DNA from: Bacteroidaceae bacterium
GTDB taxonomy: Bacteria; Bacteroidota; Bacteroidia; Bacteroidales; Bacteroidaceae
Assembly: GCA_017522785.1 (NCBI GenBank)
Contig: JAFWYF010000010.1
Span: 1-64,000 of the forward strand
DNA length: 64,000 nucleotides
Direction: 5' to 3'
The notes beneath the pieces are model-generated. The model had not been told where the DNA came from. It saw only the letters and a list, made by a program, of their open reading frames with translations, and made no database searches. The position numbers and the translations under genes were made by a program. Positions 36,331 to 45,301 of this stretch are shown piece after piece. Within the stretch, counting starts at the first letter, position 1; each line of letters opens with the position of its first letter.

Positions 36331-38220
36331 ATGGAACCTCTATTACATGAATGTGGTGTAGCAATGATTCGTCTGCGTAAACCTTTAAATTATTATTCAG
36401 AGAAATATGGTACGTGGGCTTATGGAATGAACAAGTTGTTTTTGTTGATGAACAAACAATATAACCGAGGACAACAAGGTGCAGGTATTGCATGTGTAAA
36501 ACTAAAATCGCAACCGGGAGAAGATTATATGTTTCGTGAGCGTGCCGAAGGTTCCACATCTATCTCAAAAGTGTTTGCAGAGGCAGAAAAAGATATGCTC
36601 CCATTCTCTGTAGAAAACAGAGGCGATGCCGATTTTGCATATAAGAATTTTGGGTTTGCTGGAGATATGTATATGGGACATCTTCGTTATTGTGCTACCG
36701 GCAAAACCGGTTTACAGTATGTACATCCATATCTTCGTCGTAATAACTGGAGAGCAAAGAATTTGGCTCTTTGTGGTAATTTCCACATTACAAATGTCGA
36801 TGATGTATTCAAAGAATTGGTTTCACATGGTCAGCATCCAAGAGTGTATGCCGACACATATATACTTTTGGAACTCATGGGACATCGCTTAGACCGAGAG
36901 GTTGAGCGTGTTTTTAAGGAGTGTGAAGCTGAAGGACTTACAGGCATGAATATAACCAAAGCTATCGAAGATAGAATGGATATAGCAAACGTTCTTCGCA
37001 CTTCGGCTCCATTACTCGATGGTGGTTATGTTCTTTGTGGAATGACAGGTAGTGGAGAGATGTTCGCAATGCGCGACCCATGGGGTGTTCGTACTGCATA
37101 TTGGTATGCCGATGATGAAATTTTTGTTATGGCAAGTGAACGAGCTGCTTTGCAAACTGCAATGAACCTAAAAGCAGAACAGGTTATTGAGATGAAACCA
37201 GGCGAAGCAATTATCATGAACAAGGCAGGTGAACTACGTATTGAACAAATCATTCCTCAAATTACATTCTTGCCATGTTCTTTCGAACGCATATACTTTA
37301 GTCGTGGAAACGATGGTGATATTTATAAGGAGAGAAAAATGCTTGGTGCAAATCTGCGCGACAAGATATTGAGAACTGTAGACTACGATTTGGATAATAC
37401 AGTGTTCTCTTTTATTCCAAATACAGCCGAAATGGCTTTCTATGGCATGGTAGAGGCTATGGATGAGTATATGAATGAGTGGAAAATTAAAGAGCTCTCT
37501 TCGGGAAAACAATTTAGCGAGGATGAGTTACGTACCATATTGTCTAAAAAGGTGCGTCAAGAGAAAGTTGCCAATAAAGACATTAAGATGCGTACGTTTA
37601 TCACTACAGGCGATAAACGAAACGATTTGGCCGGACACGTTTATGATATTACATACGACTCAATTAAACCAAAGGTTGACAATCTTGTTGTAATAGATGA
37701 TAGTATTGTTCGCGGAACAACATTAAGAGAGAGTATTTTGAGCATTCTCGACAGATTGGAACCTAAGAGAATTGTTGTTGTTTCTTCGAGCCCACAAATT
37801 CGCTATCCCGACTATTATGGTATTGACATGGAGAACTTTGACCATTTTGTGGCATTTTTTGCTGCCCTTGATTTGTTGCAGGAGCGTGGAATGATGAACG
37901 TGGTTAATGAAACATACTTAGCTTGTGTAGAAGAGCTCAAAAAACCACTTAGTGAAATGAAAAACTGCACAAAAGCCATTTATAAACCTTTTACTGCAGA
38001 TGAGATCTCCGATAAGATTGCAGAACTGCTAAGACCTAAGACACTGAATGCAGAGGTGAAACTTGTATTCCAGAGTTTGGAGGGTCTACATGATGCTTGT
38101 CCAAACCACTTAGGCGATTGGTACTTTAGTGGCGATTATCCAACACCGGGAGGTAATATGCTTGTAAATAGAGCATTTATCGAACATTATGAGAAATATA
38201 TATTAAAGTCGGATAAATAA
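36331..38220 (+). CDS. purF: Amidophosphoribosyltransferase, long Bacteroidetes form
   Basis: PurF makes phosphoribosylamine from PRPP and glutamine, the first committed step of purine synthesis. The glutaminase nucleophile is Cys8 in HECGVAMIRL, so a 7-residue propeptide (MEPLLHE) should be removed. The PRPP loop is VVIDDSIVRGTTLRES at about 452-467. At 629 residues it is longer than the roughly 500-residue E. coli enzyme, with insertions in both domains, as is usual in Bacteroidales. carB follows by 51 bases on the same strand. Confidence 0.9.
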   Translation: MEPLLHECGVAMIRLRKPLNYYSEKYGTWAYGMNKLFLLMNKQYNRGQQGAGIACVKLKSQPGEDYMFRERAEGSTSISKVFAEAEKDMLPFSVENRGDADFAYKNFGFAGDMYMGHLRYCATGKTGLQYVHPYLRRNNWRAKNLALCGNFHITNVDDVFKELVSHGQHPRVYADTYILLELMGHRLDREVERVFKECEAEGLTGMNITKAIEDRMDIANVLRTSAPLLDGGYVLCGMTGSGEMFAMRDPWGVRTAYWYADDEIFVMASERAALQTAMNLKAEQVIEMKPGEAIIMNKAGELRIEQIIPQITFLPCSFERIYFSRGNDGDIYKERKMLGANLRDKILRTVDYDLDNTVFSFIPNTAEMAFYGMVEAMDEYMNEWKIKELSSGKQFSEDELRTILSKKVRQEKVANKDIKMRTFITTGDKRNDLAGHVYDITYDSIKPKVDNLVVIDDSIVRGTTLRESILSILDRLEPKRIVVVSSSPQIRYPDYYGIDMENFDHFVAFFAALDLLQERGMMNVVNETYLACVEELKKPLSEMKNCTKAIYKPFTADEISDKIAELLRPKTLNAEVKLVFQSLEGLHDACPNHLGDWYFSGDYPTPGGNMLVNRAFIEHYEKYILKSDK

Positions 38221-38235
38221 TTCTAAAATTTTGTT

Positions 38236-38243
38236 TATCTTCG
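38236..38243 (+). promoter_or_regulatory. Possible -7 box of carB
   Basis: TATCTTCG, the common variant of TAnnTTTG, lies 28 bases before the carB start. No -33 box with proper spacing; carB could also be read through from purF. Confidence 0.35.
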
Positions 38244-38271
38244 CAAAAAATAAGAAATCTTTTGAATAGAT

Positions 38272-41200
38272 ATGAAAGAAAAACTTAAAAAAGTATTATT
38301 GCTTGGTTCCGGTGCTTTGCGCATTGGACAAGCCGGCGAGTTCGACTACTCAGGTTCGCAAGCATTAAAGGCATTGCGTGAGGAGGGCATACAATCGGTG
38401 TTGATAAACCCAAATGTGGCAACTATTCAAACATCGGAGGGTATTGCCGACAAGGTCTATTTCTTGCCGGTTAATACACACTATGTTGAGGAGGTAATTA
38501 AAAAGGAACGTCCCGATGGTATATTACTTGCTTTCGGTGGACAAACCGCACTTAACTGTGGAACGGAACTTTATCAAAGCGGTATACTTGACAAATATGG
38601 CGTTAAGGTGTTGGGTACCTCTGTAGAGGCTATTATGTATACCGAAGACCGAGACCTATTCGTTAAAAAGCTCGATGAGATACCAATGAAGACTCCTATC
38701 AGTCAGGCTGTAGAGAGCATGGAAGATGCTTTGGCGGCCGCACACAAAATAGGTTTCCCTGTCATGGTGCGTTCTGCATATGCATTAGGAGGTTTGGGTA
38801 GTGGCATCTGTCGCGATGAAAAGTCATTTAAAGAATTAGCAGAAAGTGCCTTTACATTCTCTTCTCAGATTCTTGTCGAAGAGTCTTTGAAAGGATGGAA
38901 GGAGATAGAATTTGAGGTAATTCGCGATGCTAACGACCACTGTTTCACTGTGGCAAGCATGGAGAATTTCGACCCACTTGGCATACATACAGGTGAGTCT
39001 ATCGTTGTTGCTCCTACCTGTTCTTTGAGCGATGAACAAGTTAAATTCATGCAAGAGATTTCTGTAAGATGTATTCGTCATTTAGGAATTGTTGGAGAAT
39101 GTAACATTCAGTATGCATTTAATGCCGAGACAAACGATTACCGTGTAATTGAGGTTAATGCACGTTTGAGCCGTTCTTCGGCTTTGGCATCTAAGGCTAC
39201 AGGTTATCCTCTTGCTTTTGTTGCTGCGAAAATTGCATTAGGATACACACTCGACCAAATTGGCGAGATGGGTACTGCAAATTCGGCTTATGAGGCTCCC
39301 AAGTTGGATTATCTGATTTGTAAGATTCCTCGTTGGGATTTAACTAAATTTGCAGGTGTATCACGTCAGATTGGTTCGAGCATGAAATCTGTGGGCGAAA
39401 TCATGTCTATTGGTCGCTCATTCGAAGAAGTAATACAAAAAGGTCTTCGTATGATAGGTCAGGGTATGCATGGTTTTGTTGGCAATGAGCATACTCATTT
39501 CGAGGATCTCGATGAGGAACTGGCCAACCCAACAGACTTACGCATATTCTCTATTGCAAGTGCATTGGAGCAGGGCTATACAATTGAACGTATTAGCGAA
39601 CTTACAAAAATAGATCCTTGGTTCCTTGGAAAACTGAAGAATATTGTAGACTATAAAAATGTTTTATTGCAATACAACTCATTGGAGGAGTTACCCGAAG
39701 AGGTTTTGCGTAGAGCAAAAGAACTTGGTTTCTCAGACTTCCAGATAGCACGATTTGTGCTTAAAGAGGGTGGAAGCATGGAAAAACTTCTTCTCGATGT
39801 ACGTAATCGTCGTAAATCATTGGGAATTCTTCCGGCCGTAAAACGTATTAACACTGTTGCCTCGGAGCATCCCGAATTGACCAATTATCTATACATGACT
39901 TATGGTACCAAAGGATACGATGTTAATTACTACAAAACAGACAAATCTGTTGTGGTATTAGGCTCCGGTGCTTATAGAATTGGTTCATCGGTTGAATTCG
40001 ATTGGTGTTCGGTTAATGCAGTTCAAACAGCTCGTAAATTGGGATATAAATCTATCATGATTAATTATAACCCCGAAACGGTCTCTACAGACTACGACAT
40101 GTGCGACCGTCTCTATTTCGATGAGTTGTCATTTGAACGTGTACTCGATGTCATTGACCTTGAACAGCCCGGTGGAGTGATTGTTTCCGTTGGCGGACAG
40201 ATTCCAAACAACCTTGCGATGAAATTGCATCGTCAATCTGTACCCATTTTAGGAACGTCTCCTCTCTCTATCGACCGTGCAGAAAATCGTCATAAGTTCT
40301 CTGCAATGCTCGACCAGCTGGGAATAGACCAGCCTGCATGGAAAGAACTTACAAGCCTCGAAGAGATGGAGTCGTTTGTAGAAAAGGTTGGCTATCCTGT
40401 GCTTGTACGTCCTTCGTATGTACTTTCGGGTGCAGCTATGAACGTGTGCCATAACGAAGACGAACTAAAAGAGTTCTTGCAAATGGCGGCTGAGGTGTCA
40501 AAAGAGTTCCCTGTTGTCGTTTCGCAATTCATGCAAGAGACAAAAGAGATTGAGTTCGATGCTGTTGCACAGAACGGCGAAGTAGTGGAGTATGCCATTT
40601 CGGAACATGTTGAGTTTGCCGGAGTACACTCAGGAGATGCAACATTGGTGTTCCCAGCACAAAAAATTTATTTCGAGACAGCACGGCGCATTAAGAAAAT
40701 AAGCCGTCGCATTGCAAAAGAACTTAATATATCTGGTCCTTTCAATATTCAATTCCTTGCAAAGAATAATGAGGTTAAGGTTATTGAATGTAATTTACGT
40801 GCATCACGCTCATTCCCATTTGTATCTAAGATATTAAAACGCAACTTCATTGAGACTTCAACACGCATCATGCTTGGTGCTCCTTACAGTCAGCCCGACA
40901 AGTCGGCATTTGATATCGACTGGATTGGTGTAAAAGCGTCGCAATTCTCATTCAGTCGTTTGCATCAAGCCGACCCTGTACTTGGAGTAGATATGTCTTC
41001 TACCGGTGAGGTTGGTTGTATGGGCGATGACTTCGAAGAGGCTCTGCTGAATGCAATGATTGCTGTTGGATATAGTATACCCAAGAAGAGTGTTATGGTA
41101 TCTTCAGGTGCTTCAAAATCAAAGGTAGATTTGCTGGAATCAACTAAAGTGCTGGCAGAAAAGGGTTACGATATTTATGCAACATCGGGAACTGCACAAT

Positions 41201-41493
41201 TCCTAAACGAAAACGGAATTACCGCAACACCGGTAATGTGGCCCGACGAATCACCAGAAGCAAAAAACAATGTTATGCAAATGATTTCGGAGCATTGTTT
41301 CGATTTGATTATCAATATTCCTAAGAATCATACAAAACGCGAATTGACTAATGGTTATCGTATACGTCGTGCTGCGATTGATCATAATATCCCTCTTATA
41401 ACAAATGCTCGTTTGGCAAGTGCATTCATACGTGCATTCTGCAAAATAGACCTAAACGATATTCCTGTTAAGAGTTGGGATGAGTATAAATGA
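38272..41493 (+). CDS. carB: Carbamoyl-phosphate synthase large subunit
   Basis: CarB makes carbamoyl phosphate from bicarbonate, ammonia and ATP for pyrimidines and arginine. Two homologous ATP-grasp halves are visible: the first begins KVLLLGSGALRIGQAGEFDY, the second SVVVLGSGAYRIGSSVEFDW (about residue 560). A C-terminal MGS-like allosteric domain (about 940-1073) contains EKGYDIYATSGTAQFL. It is 1073 residues, full length. The glutaminase subunit gene carA, which often directly precedes carB in Bacteroides, is absent here; the gap after purF is only 51 bases. Confidence 0.97.
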   Translation: MKEKLKKVLLLGSGALRIGQAGEFDYSGSQALKALREEGIQSVLINPNVATIQTSEGIADKVYFLPVNTHYVEEVIKKERPDGILLAFGGQTALNCGTELYQSGILDKYGVKVLGTSVEAIMYTEDRDLFVKKLDEIPMKTPISQAVESMEDALAAAHKIGFPVMVRSAYALGGLGSGICRDEKSFKELAESAFTFSSQILVEESLKGWKEIEFEVIRDANDHCFTVASMENFDPLGIHTGESIVVAPTCSLSDEQVKFMQEISVRCIRHLGIVGECNIQYAFNAETNDYRVIEVNARLSRSSALASKATGYPLAFVAAKIALGYTLDQIGEMGTANSAYEAPKLDYLICKIPRWDLTKFAGVSRQIGSSMKSVGEIMSIGRSFEEVIQKGLRMIGQGMHGFVGNEHTHFEDLDEELANPTDLRIFSIASALEQGYTIERISELTKIDPWFLGKLKNIVDYKNVLLQYNSLEELPEEVLRRAKELGFSDFQIARFVLKEGGSMEKLLLDVRNRRKSLGILPAVKRINTVASEHPELTNYLYMTYGTKGYDVNYYKTDKSVVVLGSGAYRIGSSVEFDWCSVNAVQTARKLGYKSIMINYNPETVSTDYDMCDRLYFDELSFERVLDVIDLEQPGGVIVSVGGQIPNNLAMKLHRQSVPILGTSPLSIDRAENRHKFSAMLDQLGIDQPAWKELTSLEEMESFVEKVGYPVLVRPSYVLSGAAMNVCHNEDELKEFLQMAAEVSKEFPVVVSQFMQETKEIEFDAVAQNGEVVEYAISEHVEFAGVHSGDATLVFPAQKIYFETARRIKKISRRIAKELNISGPFNIQFLAKNNEVKVIECNLRASRSFPFVSKILKRNFIETSTRIMLGAPYSQPDKSAFDIDWIGVKASQFSFSRLHQADPVLGVDMSSTGEVGCMGDDFEEALLNAMIAVGYSIPKKSVMVSSGASKSKVDLLESTKVLAEKGYDIYATSGTAQFLNENGITATPVMWPDESPEAKNNVMQMISEHCFDLIINIPKNHTKRELTNGYRIRRAAIDHNIPLITNARLASAFIRAFCKIDLNDIPVKSWDEYK

Positions 41494-41503
41494 CATAGTG
41501 TAT

Positions 41504-41552
41504 ATTATTAAATATTGAAGCCGAGAAAATCTCGGCTTCAATATTTAATAAT
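41504..41552 (+). terminator. Strong terminator after carB
   Basis: A perfect 23-bp inverted repeat (41504-41526 and 41530-41552) with loop aaa begins 10 bases after the carB stop. The stem end is A+T-rich, so the distal arm supplies the weak pairing. Confidence 0.8.
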
Positions 41553-41678
41553 AGAGATGACATTTTTCGATGATATATAAGATATCTAATTTTGACCGCA
41601 ATAATCCTGTATTAGTTATATAAAATTCTCAATAAGTGGAATTTAAGAAAAGTTGTACACTTTTTTTATATAAAAAGT

Positions 41679-41709
41679 TTTGGTTATTAAAAAATAATAC
41701 ATAACTTTG
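41679..41709 (+). promoter_or_regulatory. Consensus promoter of a small RNA gene
   Basis: TTTG (41679-41682) and TAACTTTG (41702-41709) are spaced by 19 bases, a full consensus match. No reading frame of note follows before the terminator at 41799-41833. Confidence 0.75.
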
Positions 41710-41711
41710 CA

Positions 41712-41833
41712 TCGTATTGAGGTTCCAGTGATGGAATTGCAGTACAACATAATCAGTTATGATAGTATAGTTTTTTCTTAGTTGTTTAGTAAATGTGGGA
41801 CTGTTACTTTGTGAAAAGTGGCAGTCTTTTTTT
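41712..41833 (+). ncRNA. Candidate small RNA (about 120 nt) between carB and the V-ATPase operon
   Basis: The unit has a consensus promoter just upstream, ends in a terminator, and holds no credible open frame. Three hairpins are visible: ttcca/tggaa with a GTGA (GNRA-type) loop at 41723-41736, cataa/ttatg with loop tcag at 41748-41761, and the terminator stem. A promoter-and-terminator-bounded RNA of this size recalls the published Bacteroidales-1 RNA motif and 6S-like RNAs, but I cannot confirm either by eye. The exact 5' end (about 41712-41717) is inferred from the -7 box. The rest of the 550-base gap holds the carB terminator (41504-41552) and an A+T-rich V-ATPase leader. Confidence 0.6.
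41799..41833 (+). terminator. Terminator of the candidate small RNA
   Basis: An 11-bp stem including two G-U pairs (gactgttactt 41799-41809, aagtggcagtc 41816-41826) with a 6-base loop is followed by seven T (41827-41833). Confidence 0.8.
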
Positions 41834-41954
41834 ATGTCTATTATTTGATTTAATTCACATCAATATTATTTTATTTCTTAATTAAATAATTTATAAAATA
41901 GTCTATTTTTTAATAATAATAAGAAATATGATTTATTATTAAGAATTAATTGTT

Positions 41955-41962
41955 TAATTTTG
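41955..41962 (+). promoter_or_regulatory. -7 box of the V-ATPase operon
   Basis: TAATTTTG fits the -7 box and gives a leader of about 75 bases before the first gene. The -33 region is A+T-rich without TTTG. A small hairpin (agttca/tgaact) lies in the leader. Apart from this, 41834-42043 is a very A+T-rich spacer. Confidence 0.5.
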
Positions 41963-42043
41963 CAAAATGAATTATAGTTCATTGTTGTGAACTGTTATGC
42001 ATAGAGATCAAGAAAATTAATAAATAATATTTGCATTATTGTA

Positions 42044-42631
42044 ATGGAGAATAAAATTCAAGAACTTACCGAAAAAATTTACAACGAGGGGGTTGAAAAA
42101 GGTAATGCCGAGGCTGAGCGTATAATAGCCGATGCTAAAGAGAAGGCAACTGCAATGCTTAACGAGGCGCAGGAAAAAGCTAATGAGATTGTGGCCAAAG
42201 CACATAAAAGCGCCGAAGAGTTAGAAAACAACACACGTTCCGAGCTAAAGTTATACGGTGCACAAGCAATTGGTGCATTAAAATCGGAAACAACCTCTAT
42301 GATAACAGACGCAATTGTTAAAGCTGCTGTTAAAGAAGCATTAGACAAAGACGCTCTAAAAAACATTATAGTTAAGATTGTTGAGCGTTGGGACATCAAT
42401 GAGCCTTTGGTTATATCAACATCCGAAGCCGAAGAACTTAAAAAATATTTTGCGACCAAAGCAAAAGGCTTGCTTGATAAAGGTGTTGAAATTAAGCAGG
42501 TAAATGGCCTAAAGACTTCATTCTCTATTGCTCCTGCTGACGGTTCATACAAAGTGAATTTTGGTGAGGCTGAATTTGAAGTTTTCTTAAAGTCTTTCCT
42601 TCGTCCTCAAATGGTAGAACTTTTATTCTAA
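42044..42631 (+). CDS. ntpE: V-type ATP synthase/ATPase subunit E
   Basis: Subunit E forms the peripheral stalk that holds the catalytic head still. The N-terminal 90 residues are a long charged, Ala-rich coiled coil (AEAERIIADAKEKATAMLNE) and the C-terminal part is a compact domain, as in the family. It is 195 residues, as expected. First gene of the operon E-DUF2764-A-B-D-I-K; the next gene starts 4 bases later. Confidence 0.88.
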   Translation: MENKIQELTEKIYNEGVEKGNAEAERIIADAKEKATAMLNEAQEKANEIVAKAHKSAEELENNTRSELKLYGAQAIGALKSETTSMITDAIVKAAVKEALDKDALKNIIVKIVERWDINEPLVISTSEAEELKKYFATKAKGLLDKGVEIKQVNGLKTSFSIAPADGSYKVNFGEAEFEVFLKSFLRPQMVELLF

Positions 42632-42635
42632 TACA

Positions 42636-43472
42636 ATGAGCGACTACTATTGTTTGGTTGCAGGATTGCCCGAAGTGGCTTTCGATGGTGGTAAATTGAA
42701 CTTCTCAATAGAGAACTTCAAAGAAGAGGTGTATCCCAGATTGTCTAGTGATGATGCTGAAAAAATAGATCTCTTCTTTTTGGCATGGGATAATGAGAAC
42801 CTATTAAAACTTCTACAAAATGGCACCGAGACTAAATTAGAGCGTCTGGGCTGTTATACTCGTGAAGAACTTAACGAAATCATCTTCACATGTAAAGAGG
42901 GCGATTCTCGTCGAAATAATATCCCTTCGTATATATACGACTTTTTAGAATACTATTTCGAGAATGAAGCACGTGAAGGCATCATTTGGAGCGACGTATT
43001 AGCTGCGCATTATTTCTCTTATGCAACATTGTCATCTAATAAATTTATTGCAGATTGGTTCAATTTTAATTTAAATGTGAACAATTTATTGGTTGCATTA
43101 TTGGCACGAAAATATAAGCTCAACGTAGCAGAATGTATAATAGGAAACAATGATGTTGCTGAATCCATTCGTACATCCGGTGCAAGAGATTTTGGTTTGG
43201 CAGGAACATTAGACTATTTGGACACAGTAATTCGATTAAGCGAGAATGATAAATTAAAGGAACGTGAGCATCAGTTAGATGAATTGCGTTGGAATTGGTT
43301 AGATGACAATTCTGTATTTAACTATTTTACTGTTGAGAGAATATTTGTATTTCTTCAAAAACTGGACATTATAGCACGTTGGACAAAACTTGACGAAGAA
43401 CAAGGAATGCAACGATATAAGGAAATGATTGAAGATCTAAAAGGTGATAAATTACAAATAGCAAAATTGTAA
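42636..43472 (+). CDS. DUF2764 family protein in V-ATPase operon (278 aa)
   Basis: A mostly helical soluble protein of the DUF2764 type known from Bacteroidetes V-ATPase operons. It sits between E and A, exactly where Thermus- and Enterococcus-type operons carry subunit C (and F or G). Its C-terminal region (NSVFNYFTVERIFVFLQKLD) has the look of the last helical repeat of subunit C, which couples rotor to membrane ring. No C, F or G gene is recognised elsewhere in the operon. I infer that it may replace subunit C; homology is not proven. No signal peptide or membrane segment is seen. Confidence 0.75.
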   Translation: MSDYYCLVAGLPEVAFDGGKLNFSIENFKEEVYPRLSSDDAEKIDLFFLAWDNENLLKLLQNGTETKLERLGCYTREELNEIIFTCKEGDSRRNNIPSYIYDFLEYYFENEAREGIIWSDVLAAHYFSYATLSSNKFIADWFNFNLNVNNLLVALLARKYKLNVAECIIGNNDVAESIRTSGARDFGLAGTLDYLDTVIRLSENDKLKEREHQLDELRWNWLDDNSVFNYFTVERIFVFLQKLDIIARWTKLDEEQGMQRYKEMIEDLKGDKLQIAKL

Positions 43473-43520
43473 TTATATCAAATTAATAATCTTTAGTTTA
43501 GAATAAAATTATAATTATAT

Positions 43521-45287
43521 ATGGCAACAAAAGGAAAAGTAACCGGAGTTATAGCAAACATGGTGTTGCTGGCTGTTGATGGCCCTGTAGCACAGAATGA
43601 AATTTGCTATATTAAAACGGGTGGCGACCGCTTAATGGCCGAGGTCATTAAGATAAATGGCGCAAAAGTATATGTTCAGGTTTTTGAAAGTACAAGACGC
43701 TTAAAAATTGGTGAAGAGGCTGAATTTACCGGCCATATGCTGGAGGTTTCTTTAGCACCCGGTATGCTCTCTAAGAACTATGATGGTTTGCAGAACGATT
43801 TGGACAAGATGGAGGGCGTCTTCCTGAAGCGAGGGGATTATACTAATCCACTCGACGAAGAGAGAGTATGGAAATTTGAACCATTGGTAAAGAAAGGCGA
43901 CAAAGTTGGCGCTGCAGCATGGCTTGGTTCTGTCGAAGAGAATAACCAACCTCTTAAAATTATGGCACCCTTTGGTTTGGAAGGGGAGTGGACTGTAAAG
44001 TCTATTGTAGCAGAAGGAGAGTATCGTATAACTGACACCATCGCAGTTATAGAAAACGAGAATGGCGAAGAGAAGCAGTTGAATATGATTCAGAAATGGC
44101 CTGTGCGTGTTGCAATGGAGGACTACAAAGAGAAACCACGTCCATTCAAATTGTTGGAGACCGGTGTTCGTACTATCGACACACTAAACCCAATAGTAGA
44201 AGGTGGTACAGGCTTCATTCCCGGTCCTTTCGGTACCGGAAAAACAGTGCTTCAGCATGCTATTTCAAAACAAGCTGAGGCAGACATAGTTATTATTGCG
44301 GCTTGTGGTGAGCGTGCAAATGAGGTGGTGGAGATTTTCACAGAGTTCCCCGAACTAATTGACCCCCACACCGGTCGAAAACTCATGGAGCGTACAATCA
44401 TCATTGCAAATACATCAAACATGCCTGTTGCAGCTCGCGAGGCTTCGGTTTATACAGCAATGACAATAGCTGAATATTATCGTGCTATGGGATTGAGAGT
44501 GTTGCTTATGGCCGATTCAACATCTCGTTGGGCACAGGCTCTTCGCGAGATGTCGAACCGTATGGAGGAACTCCCCGGCCCCGATGCTTTCCCTATGGAT
44601 ATTTCGGTTATTATTGCAAACTTCTACAGTCGTGCCGGCTATGTAGTTCTTAACAACGACAATGTAGGTTCTATTACATTCATTGGTACAGTGTCTCCTG
44701 CCGGTGGTAACCTCAAAGAACCGGTAACAGAAAATACAAAGAAAGTTGCTCGATGCTTCTATGCTCTTGAGCAAGAGCGTGCCGACAAAAAACGTTACCC
44801 GGCAGTAAACCCCATTGACTCCTATTCAAAATATATTGAATATCCAGAATTTGATAAATATATCAGTGGATTAATTGGAGAAGATTGGTTAGGTATGGTA
44901 AACGAGGCAAAAACTCGTTTGTTACGCGGTAAAGAGATAGCTGAGCAGATAAATATTCTTGGAGACGATGGAGTTCCTGTTGATTATCATGTTACATTCT
45001 GGAAATCGGAGTTGATAGACTTTGTTGTCTTGCAACAGGATGCTTTTGACGAAATAGATGCTGTTACACCACTTGAACGCCAACAACAGATTTTGGGTAT
45101 GGTAACAGATATATGCCGTTCCGAATTCGATTTCGAGAGTTTCTTGGAAGTTACCGATTTCTTTAAGAAGGTAATCAACTTGTGCAAACAAATGAACTAT
45201 TCTGAATATAAATCGGATAAATATAATTCCTACTATACACAGTTGCAGGCATTGTTGGCAACTAAAAAAACAGTTTCAAATAATTAA
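43521..45287 (+). CDS. ntpA: V-type ATPase catalytic subunit A
   Basis: The catalytic nucleotide-binding subunit. P-loop GPFGTGKT is at about 235-242, with GERANEVVEIFTEFPEL following and the family's non-homologous insert between the N-terminal barrel and the P-loop. It is 588 residues, normal. The C-terminal helical domain ends near residue 588 with Lys-rich sequence. It follows the DUF2764 gene by 48 bases and precedes subunit B by 14. Confidence 0.96.
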   Translation: MATKGKVTGVIANMVLLAVDGPVAQNEICYIKTGGDRLMAEVIKINGAKVYVQVFESTRRLKIGEEAEFTGHMLEVSLAPGMLSKNYDGLQNDLDKMEGVFLKRGDYTNPLDEERVWKFEPLVKKGDKVGAAAWLGSVEENNQPLKIMAPFGLEGEWTVKSIVAEGEYRITDTIAVIENENGEEKQLNMIQKWPVRVAMEDYKEKPRPFKLLETGVRTIDTLNPIVEGGTGFIPGPFGTGKTVLQHAISKQAEADIVIIAACGERANEVVEIFTEFPELIDPHTGRKLMERTIIIANTSNMPVAAREASVYTAMTIAEYYRAMGLRVLLMADSTSRWAQALREMSNRMEELPGPDAFPMDISVIIANFYSRAGYVVLNNDNVGSITFIGTVSPAGGNLKEPVTENTKKVARCFYALEQERADKKRYPAVNPIDSYSKYIEYPEFDKYISGLIGEDWLGMVNEAKTRLLRGKEIAEQINILGDDGVPVDYHVTFWKSELIDFVVLQQDAFDEIDAVTPLERQQQILGMVTDICRSEFDFESFLEVTDFFKKVINLCKQMNYSEYKSDKYNSYYTQLQALLATKKTVSNN

Positions 45288-45301
45288 AGAGTCTAATAAT
45301 T

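Noticed and set aside
42079-42552. 157-codon minus-strand frame opposite subunit E
   Set aside because: It mirrors the Ala- and Glu-rich coiled-coil codons of the real gene; a shadow with biased Ser/Ala content.
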